Positions 1 to 8,575 of a stretch of DNA of 23,029 nt are shown piece by piece. The translations under genes and the position numbers were made by a program. The notes below the pieces were generated by a model. The model was not told where the DNA came from and searched no databases. It was given only the letters and a program-made list of their open reading frames with translations. The number at the start of each line of letters is the position of its first letter. The first letter of the stretch is position 1. The stretch is from Nitrospinota bacterium (GTDB taxonomy: Bacteria > Nitrospinota > Nitrospinia > UBA9942): the NCBI GenBank assembly GCA_003489165.1, contig DNJG01000105.1:1-23029 (forward strand). Reading direction: 5' to 3'.

Positions 1-1748
1 ACAGTTGAAGAAACCCTATAGTTTATATATGTTTGCTGTGAGTATGAATAACTCACATCAAGTCCCGCTTCCTTTACGGGTTTCATGCCGACTGCGACTT
101 CAATACCTTTATGTTCAGTCTCGCCTGCATTGCGTTTTTCACTTAAACCTGTAGTTACCGCATAAGATACAATATCATCCTTTTTCTGCATCAGATAAAT
201 AGATGCATCAAGGGTTAATTTGTTATCAAGAAAACCTGTCTTTACACCTGTCTCGTAGCTATCAATCTTAATCGGCTGAAGATTTACCGTTGTTGAAGCA
301 GTTCCGTTACTTCCTTTGAACAAATCTCCCGACGACGGAACACGGAAACCGTGGTTATAAGAGATGAAGGCGCTTATATCCTCTGTAAATGCATAGGTTA
401 AGCCTGCCTTTGGGCTTACATGGCTGAATGTCCTTGAAGTGGATGCAGGCCTGTTGGAATTTGCTGCAAGGCGGGTATTATAATCATAGGACATATCATC
501 ATAACGGGCACCTATTGTTAATCTTAATTTTTCAACAGGCGATACTTCAGCATGTAGGTAAGGAGAAATCCCTTTAAATGTTGCGTCATAGTCATAGTTG
601 TTGGTCGTAGATGTATCATAGGTATAGGATGTATATTTAAAGGTTGAAGTATCCATGGCTACAACAGTCCTTCTCTCATAATAGTCGCCAGGGCTGTAGT
701 CAAGGTCAAAACCCATTACTAATCTTGTCCTCATTGGCTCAAGATCATAGCGGTATTTTCCAAGGAGCCCGAAAGATTGAAACTTTGTAGTATAATCAGA
801 GCCCCTGTAGTTATTCCCGCCGATGCTGAATATGCCCCATCCCGGATGCAAATCCATCCTGTTTGTCCTGTAATATGGGATAACACTTATGAGGCCCTTA
901 CCTTCTGACACCTCTTTTTCAACATCAAAGGATAGTCTGAAAGCTTTAACCTTTCTGAAATTAAAGGTTGTATAACTGTATGATGGCCGGCTTTCAAAAT
1001 CTGCTTTTGATAATCCTGCTGATTCGCCATGGCCGTCAATATTGGAATAGGCAATTACAGTCTTTACACTCGTTGTTGCATTTGGCGTATAATCGGAACG
1101 AATTGTTGCTGCCTGCCTGTCATAGGCTGTGTCATCCTGCCAGCCGTTTGTATGGGTATCATTCAAATCAAGACGAAGACCGAAATTGTCCCATGTATTG
1201 CTCCCTGTCGCAAGGAGACGATACCAGCCGTAGGAACCTGCCTCAGGGGTTATTTCAATTTCAGGTGTGAGTGACGGTGTCTTTGTCAGGACATTTATTG
1301 CCCCGCCTATTGCATCACTTCCATACAGTGCGGTTCCCGGTCCCTTCATAACTTCTATTCTGTCGGCCGCCGGCATATTTATTTCATAAAGTGCGTTGTG
1401 GTTGAAAAATCCTGTAGAGCGGATTGGTATGCCATCCTCAAGAAAGAGATAGAGAGGCTGTGTTGTAAGAGGCTGGCGAATTGCTGTCACATGCCCCTCT
1501 CCTGTTGTCTGCCTTATCCAAACACCCGCTACCCTGTTCATAACCTGTGCGGGGTGGGACGGTTTTATGTCATCAATCACTTCACCCTTTACAGTACCGA
1601 CTGTCTGAGGAACCTCTTTTGTCGGCTCCGCCTCCCTTGTGCCGGTAACAACAACATCTTCAATCTTTGTTACACCATCTTCCTCTCCGAAAACAGAGAA
1701 AGGTGAAAGAATCAGAAAAAGAAATAAAAGTGTAAATTTTTTCTTCAT
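1..1748 (-). CDS. TonB-dependent outer-membrane receptor (3' end beyond window)
   Basis: Energised uptake of a metal chelate, cofactor or other ligand across the outer membrane, driven by TonB. The frame is open from ATG at 1748 to the window edge (about 582 codons). It begins with a signal peptide of about 21 residues (MKKKF, Leu/Phe-rich core, then GEED). A plug domain follows, with the typical VVVTGTREAEPTKEVPQTVG, a PAQVMNRVAGV stretch and RIEVMKGPGTALYGSDAIGGAINV. After about residue 150 come alternating aromatic/polar beta-barrel strands, including YAFTEDISAFISYNHGFRVPS. A strong Shine-Dalgarno (TAAGGAGGT) lies 8 nt before the start. The C-terminal barrel strands and final aromatic residue are off the window. 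The ligand cannot be read from the sequence; the His-rich gene just upstream on the same strand favours a metal, which is inference. Family assignment is firm. Confidence 0.93.
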   Translation of the reverse strand, partial: MKKKFTLLFLFLILSPFSVFGEEDGVTKIEDVVVTGTREAEPTKEVPQTVGTVKGEVIDDIKPSHPAQVMNRVAGVWIRQTTGEGHVTAIRQPLTTQPLYLFLEDGIPIRSTGFFNHNALYEINMPAADRIEVMKGPGTALYGSDAIGGAINVLTKTPSLTPEIEITPEAGSYGWYRLLATGSNTWDNFGLRLDLNDTHTNGWQDDTAYDRQAATIRSDYTPNATTSVKTVIAYSNIDGHGESAGLSKADFESRPSYSYTTFNFRKVKAFRLSFDVEKEVSEGKGLISVIPYYRTNRMDLHPGWGIFSIGGNNYRGSDYTTKFQSFGLLGKYRYDLEPMRTRLVMGFDLDYSPGDYYERRTVVAMDTSTFKYTSYTYDTSTTNNYDYDATFKGISPYLHAEVSPVEKLRLTIGARYDDMSYDYNTRLAANSNRPASTSRTFSHVSPKAGLTYAFTEDISAFISYNHGFRVPSSGDLFKGSNGTASTTVNLQPIKIDSYETGVKTGFLDNKLTLDASIYLMQKKDDIVSYAVTTGLSEKRNAGETEHKGIEVAVGMKPVKEAGLDVSYSYSQQTYINYRVSST

Positions 1749-1801
1749 TAAAAATAACCTCCTTATGTGGACAAAAACCGAAAATTACAAATTTTTTGCC
1801 A

Positions 1802-1922
1802 CGGACTTTTACTGATTAATAAGTGTCAGTGATTAGTGTCAGTGTCAGCAAAAAACATTTTCAACTGACACTGTTCACTGACACTGCCACTGATTTGGGT
1901 CTGTGTTTGTCTGTGGCTAATA
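1802..1922. repeat. CAGTGTCA-type low-complexity repeat with hairpin potential
   Basis: The 185-nt gap between the His-rich gene and the receptor gene is filled by variants of GTGTCAGTG. They point one way on the left (1821-1848) and the opposite way on the right (1865-1891). The inner arms CAGTGTCAG (1840-1848) and CTGACACTG (1865-1873) are perfectly complementary around a 16-nt AT-rich loop, and weaker pairing extends outward. In RNA from either strand this could fold and modulate read-through between the two genes. No U-tract follows, so it is not a classical intrinsic terminator. Confidence 0.6.
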
Positions 1923-1933
1923 AAAGATTTTAA

Positions 1934-2335
1934 TCAGGAGATGAATCTTGGAGGGTTGTATGGAGATGCAATGAAGCCCTCTGTAATTTGGGCTTGTACG
2001 AAAAAGACAGTTTCTGAATTTTGTGAGTTAAAATTTAATTCTTGAGATTCAATATTTGTAAAAGGATGCTCGCCGCCAGGAAAATATATATCAGATAATG
2101 ACATATCCATATTACAATCTGCCTTTATCTTATTAATTCCCTGTTTATGCCCAGAATGATGGGTGTCTCCTCTGTGGTCATGGAGCATCTGGTTATCACT
2201 ATGGTGCGCCATATGGATACCATTATCAGTTATGCAGATATCTCCGCTAATTGATGCATTGCTTATAGGCATGACCAGATTAAGATGAGCTACAATGAAG
2301 ATAATAAAGATTGATGATATTTTTGGATATTTCAC
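1934..2335 (-). CDS. Small secreted His-rich protein upstream of TonB receptor
   Basis: Unrecognised protein of about 133 residues. GTG at 2335 is chosen over the in-frame GTG at 2344, because the GAGGTG Shine-Dalgarno overlaps the upper codon but sits 6 nt from the lower one. The N-terminus is a signal peptide or membrane anchor (KYPK, then Ile/Phe/Val-rich). The middle is loaded with possible metal ligands: MAHHSDNQMLHDHRGDTHHSG, cut here at HHSD, LHDH and THHS, then CNMDMS. The C-terminus ends in NPPRF, like many small proteins encoded beside metal-responsive TonB receptors. It is probably cotranscribed with the receptor gene 185 nt downstream. A periplasmic metal-binding or metal-sensing role (copper, zinc or nickel) is inferred from composition and position only. 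Confidence 0.65.
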   Translation of the reverse strand: MKYPKISSIFIIFIVAHLNLVMPISNASISGDICITDNGIHMAHHSDNQMLHDHRGDTHHSGHKQGINKIKADCNMDMSLSDIYFPGGEHPFTNIESQELNFNSQNSETVFFVQAQITEGFIASPYNPPRFIS

Positions 2336-2366
2336 TTGTTTCACCTCAAGACATATTAATGCCTTT

Positions 2367-2395
2367 TATTTATCAAATTAAATATCCTATGTCAA
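2367..2395 (-). promoter_or_regulatory. Candidate sigma-70 promoter for the His-rich/receptor unit
   Basis: On the minus strand a perfect -35 box TTGACA (2395-2390) is followed after 17 nt by TAAATA (2372-2367). The -10 is poor, but spacing and distance (about 30 nt before the GTG start) fit. The surrounding gap is very AT-rich. Confidence 0.4.
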
Positions 2396-2452
2396 GGAAA
2401 AATCTTAAAAAATCTTGAAAAAATGATTATTCAAAAAGGAAGATAATTTTGA

Positions 2453-2482
2453 TTGAAACAGTTTTTGATATCATGATAATAT
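2453..2482 (+). promoter_or_regulatory. Candidate sigma-70 promoter for ppdK
   Basis: TTGAAA (2453-2458), an 18-nt spacer and TAATAT (2477-2482) lie about 60 nt before the ppdK start. They are back to back with the minus-strand promoter of the His-rich gene. Consensus match only. Confidence 0.4.
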
Positions 2483-2544
2483 CTATATATTTATTTGTAG
2501 CTATTTTAATTTAATATAAAAATTAAAGGCAGGGGGTTTTCGTT

Positions 2545-5238
2545 ATGAAAAAGAAGTATGTATATTTTTTCGGTTCCGGAGGTGCTGAGGGGCGTACTGA
2601 CATGAAGGCACTGCTCGGAGGAAAAGGGGCTAATATTGCAGAGATGACAAATCTCGGCATACCTGTTCCCCCAGGCTTTACTATTTCTACGGAAGCATGC
2701 AATGAATATTTTAAGAACAATAAAAGATATCCTGAAGGTTTATGGGATGAGGTAGAAAAAAATCTTGCAAGATTAGAAGAGATGATGGGGAGAAAATTTG
2801 GCAGTAATTCACAGCCTCTACTTGTGTCAGTGAGGTCAGGGGCAAGGGCATCAATGCCGGGAATGATGGATACTGTATTAAACCTTGGGCTAAATAAAAA
2901 TACACTTAAAGGCATCATTGAAATGACAGGGAATGAGAGGTTTGCCTATGATGCCTATAGAAGATTCATTACAATGTTCAGTAGTGTGGTGCTTGGCATA
3001 AAGAAAAAGAAAAAGAAGACTGAAAACGGCAGTGAAGTAGAGATAAACCAGTTTGAAGAAATCATGGATGAGGTGAAAAAGAAATACAATGCTGAACTTG
3101 ATACAGATTTGGATGTGGAGGCATTAAAGCTGCTTGTTGAAAAGTATAAAGCGGTGGTAAAAAAGGAGACAGGAAAAGATTTTCCTGAGGAGCCTAAGGA
3201 ACAGCTCATGATGTCGGTGAATGCAGTGTTTGAATCATGGAATAATCAGAGGGCTATTACATACCGCAAACTTTATAGTATTCCGGATAATTGGGGGACT
3301 GCTGTAAATGTCCAGACAATGGTCTTCGGAAATATGGGCGATACATCAGGAACAGGTGTTGCATTTACCCGCAATCCTGCAACAGGAGAGAAAAAGTTTT
3401 ACGGCGAATTTCTTATGAATGCACAGGGTGAGGATGTGGTTGCAGGTATAAGGACACCTCAGTCTATAGATGAATTAAAGGAGAGGATGCCTGAGGTATA
3501 TAAATCGCTTGTAGAGATATATCAGAAACTTGAGAATCATTATAAAGACATGCAGGATATTGAGTTTACAATACAGGATAGAAAACTCTACATGCTTCAG
3601 ACAAGAACAGGGAAGAGGACTGCTGCAGCGGCAGTAAAGATTGCAGTTGAGATGGTCAAGGAAGGTTTGATAGATAAAAGGACTGCAATTTTAAGAGTTG
3701 AACCTGAACAGTTAGATCAACTGCTTCATCCAACAGTTGACCCCAAGGCAAAGGTAGAGGTAATAGCAAAGGGGCTTCCAGCCTCACCTGGTGCAGGTAT
3801 AGGAAAGGTGGTATTTACTGCAGAGTCGGCGCAGGAGATGTCTTCAAAGGGGGAGCGGGTGATATTGGTTAGACAGGAGACATCACCTGAGGATATAGGG
3901 GGAATGAATGTTGCACAGGGAATATTGACAGTCAGGGGGGGGATGACATCTCATGCGGCAGTAGTAGCGAGGGGGATGGGTAAATGCTGTGTAGCAGGCT
4001 GCAAGGATGTGAATATTGATGAAGAGAAGAGACAATTTAGGGTAAACGGTAATATTGTTAAAGAAGGGGACTGGATAACCCTTGATGGAAGCACAGGAAA
4101 TATAATGCTTGGGAAGATAAAATTGATTCAGCCGGAGCTTTCTGGAAATTTTGCCCAGCTTATGAAATGGGCTGATGAGATAAGAAAATTAAATGTAAGG
4201 ACAAACGCAGATACGCCTCATGATGCACAGGTTGCAAGGAATTTTGGTGCGGAGGGGATTGGATTATGCCGCACAGAGCATATGTTTTTTGAGGGAAAGA
4301 GGATTGATGCGGTAAGGGAGATGATACTGTCCGATACGGAGAAGGAAAGGAGAAAGGCACTATCAAAGATTCTGCCGATGCAGAAGGGGGATTTTAAAGA
4401 GATATTTAAGGTAATGGATGGTTATCCGGTTACCATAAGGCTTCTTGACCCGCCGCTTCATGAATTCCTGCCCCATACAGAGGAAGAGATTGAAGCCCTT
4501 GCAAAGGAGATGAATGTATCGATAGAAAAATTAAAGGAGAAATCAAACAGCCTTAAAGAATTTAATCCAATGCTTGGCCACAGGGGGTGCAGGTTAGGGA
4601 TTACATACCCTGAGATTTATGAGATGCAGGTTCAGGCGATATTTGAGGCAGCCTGTGAATTGGCAAAGAATGGAAAGAAGATTGAGCCTGAGATAATGAT
4701 TCCATTGGTAGGGCATATAAATGAACTTAAATACACAAAGGAGAGGCTGATTAAGGTTGCAGATGAAGTAATGGAAAAGTTGGGCGTTAAGATTAAATAT
4801 ATGGTTGGGACAATGATTGAGCTACCAAGGGCTGCCATAACTGCAGACAAGATTGCAGCAGAGGCGGAGTTCTTTTCATTCGGGACAAACGACCTCACCC
4901 AGACAACATTTGGATTAAGCAGGGATGATGCAGGGAATTTTCTTCCATTTTATATTGAAAATAAGATACTCCCAAAAGACCCATTTGTAGCGATAGATCA
5001 GGATGGTGTCGGGGAGTTGATAAAGATGGGTGTTGAGAAGGGAAGGGCAGCAAGGGCAGGGCTTAAAGTTGGTATATGCGGCGAGCATGGTGGTGAACCG
5101 AGTTCCGTAGAGTTTTGCCACAAGATAGGGCTGAATTATGTTAGCTGTTCGCCTTTCAGGGTTCCAATAGCCCGTTTAGCCGCAGCCCATGCGGTTTTAA
5201 AAGAGGGCAGGGCGGATATAATATCCACTACGGCATAA
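2545..5238 (+). CDS. ppdK: Pyruvate, phosphate dikinase
   Basis: Cytosolic enzyme interconverting pyruvate + ATP + Pi with phosphoenolpyruvate + AMP + PPi; in anaerobes it runs in gluconeogenic or PPi-linked glycolytic direction. The 897-residue length is normal for the family. The N-terminal ATP-grasp domain has LLGGKGANIAEM (24-34) and SVRSGARASMPGMMDTVLNLG (95-115). The swivelling phosphohistidine domain has GGMTSHAAVVARG, with catalytic His470 and neighbouring Thr468, the position targeted by PDRP regulatory kinases in other species. The C-terminal PEP/pyruvate barrel has CRTEHMFF (575-582), FSFGTNDLTQTTFG (777-790) and catalytic Cys845 in GICGEHGG. Shine-Dalgarno AGGGGG lies 9 nt before ATG. 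A Lys6 run at residues 153-158 sits in a variable loop and does not break the frame. No PDRP gene is nearby. Confidence 0.98.
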   Translation: MKKKYVYFFGSGGAEGRTDMKALLGGKGANIAEMTNLGIPVPPGFTISTEACNEYFKNNKRYPEGLWDEVEKNLARLEEMMGRKFGSNSQPLLVSVRSGARASMPGMMDTVLNLGLNKNTLKGIIEMTGNERFAYDAYRRFITMFSSVVLGIKKKKKKTENGSEVEINQFEEIMDEVKKKYNAELDTDLDVEALKLLVEKYKAVVKKETGKDFPEEPKEQLMMSVNAVFESWNNQRAITYRKLYSIPDNWGTAVNVQTMVFGNMGDTSGTGVAFTRNPATGEKKFYGEFLMNAQGEDVVAGIRTPQSIDELKERMPEVYKSLVEIYQKLENHYKDMQDIEFTIQDRKLYMLQTRTGKRTAAAAVKIAVEMVKEGLIDKRTAILRVEPEQLDQLLHPTVDPKAKVEVIAKGLPASPGAGIGKVVFTAESAQEMSSKGERVILVRQETSPEDIGGMNVAQGILTVRGGMTSHAAVVARGMGKCCVAGCKDVNIDEEKRQFRVNGNIVKEGDWITLDGSTGNIMLGKIKLIQPELSGNFAQLMKWADEIRKLNVRTNADTPHDAQVARNFGAEGIGLCRTEHMFFEGKRIDAVREMILSDTEKERRKALSKILPMQKGDFKEIFKVMDGYPVTIRLLDPPLHEFLPHTEEEIEALAKEMNVSIEKLKEKSNSLKEFNPMLGHRGCRLGITYPEIYEMQVQAIFEAACELAKNGKKIEPEIMIPLVGHINELKYTKERLIKVADEVMEKLGVKIKYMVGTMIELPRAAITADKIAAEAEFFSFGTNDLTQTTFGLSRDDAGNFLPFYIENKILPKDPFVAIDQDGVGELIKMGVEKGRAARAGLKVGICGEHGGEPSSVEFCHKIGLNYVSCSPFRVPIARLAAAHAVLKEGRADIISTTA

Positions 5239-5312
5239 TGGATTAGCCATAGGCTTACATAGACTAAAAGAGAAATTGAACATCAAACAGAAGACTTTAA
5301 ACTTTTTACTTA

Positions 5313-6095
5313 ATGAATAATGATATATCAGAAGCAATTGAAGGGCTAAAGAGATATTTAGGTTATTTAAAGATAATGGGTATTAATGAAATACCTGTAG
5401 AACAGCAGTCAGTAGTCAGTAGTCAGTGGTCAATGGTCAGTGATCAGAAAATTCTACCCCCCAACTCCCGACTCCCAACTCCAAACTCCCAACCCCCAAC
5501 TCCCAACCCCCAACTCCCGACTCTTTCTTTAGAAGATATTAGAAATGAAATAGGCGATTGTAAAAGATGCAAACTTTGGCATACGAGAAAAAATATTGTC
5601 TTTGGTTCAGGGAATCCAAAGGCAGAATTAGTGTTTGTAGGCGAGGGACCCGGAGAAGATGAAGACATACAGGGGCTTCCATTTGTTGGAAGGGCAGGAC
5701 AGAAATTAACAGAAATCATAGAAAAAGGGATGGGATTAAAGAGGAAGGATGTTTATATATGCAATATTGTAAAATGCAGACCCCCTGAAAACCGTGAACC
5801 TGAGCCTGATGAGGTAGCTGCCTGTAAGCCGTTTCTGGAAAAGCAAATTACAGTCATAAAGCCAAAGGTAATTGTAACACTCGGCCGTCCTGCTACAGCA
5901 ACCTTACTGAATAGTAAAAAGATTACCATCTCAAGAATAAGGGGGGTTTGGCATGAGTATAGTATATCTACAGGGATAATAAAGCTTATGCCAACCTATC
6001 ACCCTGCATATCTCTTGCGAAATTATACACCTGAGGTTAGAAGGCAGGTTTATGAAGATGTGAAAAAGGTGATGGAAGAGTTAAAAAAACTTTAA
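5313..6095 (+). CDS. Family 4 (Fe-S) uracil-DNA glycosylase with repeat-encoded insert
   Basis: Removes uracil from DNA at deaminated cytosines as the first step of base-excision repair. Motif A is GEGPGEDED (110-118) and motif B HPAYLL (230-235). The [4Fe-4S] ligands are visible as Cys83, Cys86, Cys155 and Cys171, the family 4 pattern. The first 30 residues (MNNDISEAIEGLKRYLGYL) resemble the usual N-terminal helix. Between them and the Fe-S domain lies a Ser/Pro/Gln/Asn-rich stretch (about 31-71) encoded by two runs of 7-nt tandem repeats, which makes the protein some 40 residues longer than usual. No good Shine-Dalgarno precedes ATG 5313; the gene starts 74 nt after ppdK and may be translated from the same transcript. 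Its 3' end converges on hypF. Confidence 0.95.
   Translation: MNNDISEAIEGLKRYLGYLKIMGINEIPVEQQSVVSSQWSMVSDQKILPPNSRLPTPNSQPPTPNPQLPTLSLEDIRNEIGDCKRCKLWHTRKNIVFGSGNPKAELVFVGEGPGEDEDIQGLPFVGRAGQKLTEIIEKGMGLKRKDVYICNIVKCRPPENREPEPDEVAACKPFLEKQITVIKPKVIVTLGRPATATLLNSKKITISRIRGVWHEYSISTGIIKLMPTYHPAYLLRNYTPEVRRQVYEDVKKVMEELKKL
5406..5523 (+). repeat. Two 7-nt tandem repeat tracts inside the glycosylase gene
   Basis: Tract 1 (about 5406-5447) repeats GTCAGTA/GTCAGTG five to six times. Tract 2 (about 5459-5523) repeats CTCCCAA/CTCCCGA/CCCCCAA about nine times. A 7-nt unit shifts frame each copy, so the protein shows mixed residues with a 7-residue period (PTPNSQP, PTPNPQL). The reading frame is kept overall. 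Confidence 0.9.
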
Positions 6096-6123
6096 TTAAA
6101 ATTAAAATTCAAAAAATATAAAT

Positions 6124-8490
6124 TCAAGACTCTGCATTTTTTGTTGCTGCAACAATAGCCTGGCCGAGGGATATTCCGCCATCATTAGTCGGGACATCCT
6201 TATGGATGAATACCTTAAACCCGCTATCTAATCTTTCTATTGTCCTATCTAATAAAAATATATTCTGAAAACAACCTCCGCTCAAAGCCACTCTATTAAT
6301 ACCAGTATTGCTCTTTATTCTCCTGCATACCTCAAATATTATCTCAGCAAGTGCATTGTGAAACTTTGCCGATATTACAGAACGGTCAACACCATTTAAT
6401 AAATCATTTACAATTTGACGAATTAAGCTTCGTGTATCAATTACTATTGGATATTCTGGCTTCTGGCTTCTGGCTTCTGGCTTCTGAGTCTTGTATGTAT
6501 CGGTTATCGATTTATCTGCCATCATCTCCAATTTAACAGCAGCCTCACCCTCAAAAGTAACTGTATCAATTTCATTTATGATTGAAGATACAGCATCAAA
6601 GAGTCTTCCTGTGCTGGAGGTCATAACAGTATTTATACGGTTGTCTATCATTTTTAAGATAATTTTAGTCTTATCTTTAATTTGTTTTATAAAGGGAATA
6701 TTTAATTTTAAAAAATCCATCCCGTAGGCATCATATAAATGGCTCAATGCAATACGATAAGGTTCTTTTATTGCCTTATCGCCTCCCGGCAGCGGAACAT
6801 ATCTAAAATGACAAGCCCTCTCAAATCCTTTGTAATCTGATATGAGAAATTCCCCTCCCCATATAGCACCGTCTATTCCATAACCTGTCCCATCCCATGC
6901 AATTCCAATAACCTTTTCTTTTATATGATTTTCTGCCATGCAGGATACAATGTGCGCGTGATGATGCTGGACAGGGACAGTGGTGAGTGATGAGTGATGA
7001 GTAATGAGTTCCTTTGCTAATTTTGTTGTCCAATAGTTAGGGTGCATGTCGTGGGCAATAATTGTCGGCTCAACCCTGAAACTGTTCTTGAGATTTTTAA
7101 GTGTCTCTTTAAAAAACTCTACAGCCTCATAATTTTGCAAATCTCCAATATGCTGGCTTATGATTGCATAATGCCCTTTTGCAAGTGTAAAAGTATTCTT
7201 CAATTCTCCACCGCATCCAAGAATTTCTGGCATTTTCATTCCGAGTTCAATAGGGTAGGGGACATATCCCCTTGCTCTTCTGATGACTCTTTTTGTATCT
7301 TTATAGTCTCTTACAATAGAATCATCCACCCGCATATAAATGTCCCTGTTATGAAAAAGAAAAAAGTCTGCAATATCTGACAGTTTTTCCATTGCCTCAT
7401 CATTATTAATAACTATTGGCTCTTCACTCAAGTTTCCACTTGTCATAACTAATGCAATGAAAGAGCTGAGGAGTTGAGGAGTTGAAGAGTTTAAGAGTTC
7501 AGAAGTTGAGTGGTTGACTCCATTTTGAAATAGAAGATGATGCAATGGTGTATATGGAAGCATTACAGCAAAATAATTATTGTCTGGTGCAACATACTCT
7601 GAGATAGTATTGCCCTTAAGTTTTGGCAGGATGACAATAGGTTTTAACTCATTATTAAGTAAGATTTCACCTGAATTTGATAACTCACAGATTTTTTTTA
7701 TGGCATTTATATCAGGACACATTATGGCAAATGGTTTATTGCTTTTCCTCTTTTTCTCCCTTAATCTCTTTACAGCTTCATTATTTGTAGCATCACAGGC
7801 AATATGAAATCCCCCCAGCCCCTTTATTGCCCCAATCGCACCTCGCCTCAGCAATTCTATAGCAGTTTTTAAAGGTTCTTTTTCATTTTTAACTTCGAAC
7901 TCCGAACTCCGAACTCTCAACTCCAATTGTGGTCCACATACATGACATGCATTCGGTTGTGCGTGGAATCTCCTGTTAGATGGGTCATGGTATTCGCTTT
8001 CACACTCCGGGCACATTTTAAATTTTGACATGGTTGTTTCATGCCTGTCATAGGGAATATCCAGAATAATAGAATATCTTGGTCCACAATTTGTGCAATT
8101 TATAAATGGGTACTGATAGCGTCTATCGTCAGGATTTAATAATTCTGAAAGGCAGTTAGGACAGGTTGCTATATCAGGAGATATGAGGGCGAATTTTCCA
8201 CTTTTTGAGAGGCTCTCTTTTATCTCAAAGGTTGTATAATTACGCAGGCTAAAGCCTTCGGCTACTGTGATATTCTCAATTCGGGATAAGGGAGGAGATT
8301 TGGATTTAAGGAGCAGGGTAAATTCATCTATTATTTCAGACTCACCTTCAATGTCTATTATTACACCTTCAGATGAGTTAAGGACATAACCTTTTAGCCC
8401 AAGAGATGCTGCCAGATTGTAAACAAACGGTCTGAATCCCACCCCCTGAACTATGCCGCTTATTTTTATTTCTTTTCTGGTTGTTGACAA
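6124..8490 (-). CDS. hypF: Carbamoyltransferase HypF, [NiFe]-hydrogenase maturation
   Basis: Makes the CN ligands of the [NiFe] active site by activating carbamoyl phosphate with ATP and passing the carbamoyl group to HypE. All domains are present in order: acylphosphatase (GVGFRPFVYN, Arg20, Asn38); two zinc fingers (Cys110/113/132/135 and Cys160/163/182/185); a YrdC-like domain (about 207-410, AIKGLGGFHIACDA); and a Kae1-like domain (about 425-788) with HHHAHIVSC (509-517), WDGTGYG, ALSGGCFQN (735-743) and NDGGISLGQA. The start is TTG at 8490 with AAGGGAG about 11 nt upstream; no ATG is available. Four short low-complexity insertions sit in loops near residues 192-205, 325-345, 495-505 and 664-680. 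No other hyp or hydrogenase gene is in the window, so it acts with genes elsewhere. Confidence 0.97.
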   Translation of the reverse strand: MSTTRKEIKISGIVQGVGFRPFVYNLAASLGLKGYVLNSSEGVIIDIEGESEIIDEFTLLLKSKSPPLSRIENITVAEGFSLRNYTTFEIKESLSKSGKFALISPDIATCPNCLSELLNPDDRRYQYPFINCTNCGPRYSIILDIPYDRHETTMSKFKMCPECESEYHDPSNRRFHAQPNACHVCGPQLELRVRSSEFEVKNEKEPLKTAIELLRRGAIGAIKGLGGFHIACDATNNEAVKRLREKKRKSNKPFAIMCPDINAIKKICELSNSGEILLNNELKPIVILPKLKGNTISEYVAPDNNYFAVMLPYTPLHHLLFQNGVNHSTSELLNSSTPQLLSSFIALVMTSGNLSEEPIVINNDEAMEKLSDIADFFLFHNRDIYMRVDDSIVRDYKDTKRVIRRARGYVPYPIELGMKMPEILGCGGELKNTFTLAKGHYAIISQHIGDLQNYEAVEFFKETLKNLKNSFRVEPTIIAHDMHPNYWTTKLAKELITHHSSLTTVPVQHHHAHIVSCMAENHIKEKVIGIAWDGTGYGIDGAIWGGEFLISDYKGFERACHFRYVPLPGGDKAIKEPYRIALSHLYDAYGMDFLKLNIPFIKQIKDKTKIILKMIDNRINTVMTSSTGRLFDAVSSIINEIDTVTFEGEAAVKLEMMADKSITDTYKTQKPEARSQKPEYPIVIDTRSLIRQIVNDLLNGVDRSVISAKFHNALAEIIFEVCRRIKSNTGINRVALSGGCFQNIFLLDRTIERLDSGFKVFIHKDVPTNDGGISLGQAIVAATKNAES
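6455..6487. repeat. TGGCTTC tandem heptamer in hypF
   Basis: Four near-perfect 7-nt units on the plus strand. On the coding strand they give the QKPEARSQKPE stretch between the N- and C-terminal parts of the Kae1-like domain. Confidence 0.9.
6983..7010. repeat. GTGAGTGA-type tandem heptamer in hypF
   Basis: Four 7-nt units (GTGAGTG, ATGAGTG, ATGAGTA, ATGAGTT). They encode the LITHHSSLTT loop just before the metal-binding HHHAH motif of HypF. Confidence 0.85.
7466..7520. repeat. GAGGAGTT-type tandem octamer in hypF
   Basis: About six 8-nt units ending in AGTT or GGTT, progressively diverged. They encode the Ser/Leu/Thr-rich STSELLNSSTPQLLSS loop inside the YrdC-like domain. Confidence 0.8.
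7891..7926. repeat. AACTCCG tandem heptamer in hypF
   Basis: Five 7-nt units. They encode RVRSSEFEVKNE in the linker between the second zinc finger and the YrdC-like domain. Confidence 0.85.
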
Positions 8491-8575
8491 TATATAAGAA
8501 CTCCCTTGAACTACTCCCCAACATATCCATAGGAATTTTTATCAACCCAAATTATGCAATTTGTCTTTCAGATGT

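Noticed and set aside
968..1706. Plus-strand open frames over the TonB receptor
   Set aside because: The opposite strand carries a continuous receptor frame with signal peptide, plug motifs and strong ribosome binding site; the plus-strand translations look like random Cys/Leu-rich shadows.
3001..3020. Poly-A/Lys run in ppdK as a frameshift site
   Set aside because: The frame continues with conserved ppdK sequence on both sides, and the run encodes lysines in a variable loop.
6455..7926. Low-complexity tracts in hypF as breaks or frameshifts
   Set aside because: All domain motifs before and after each tract are in one uninterrupted frame.
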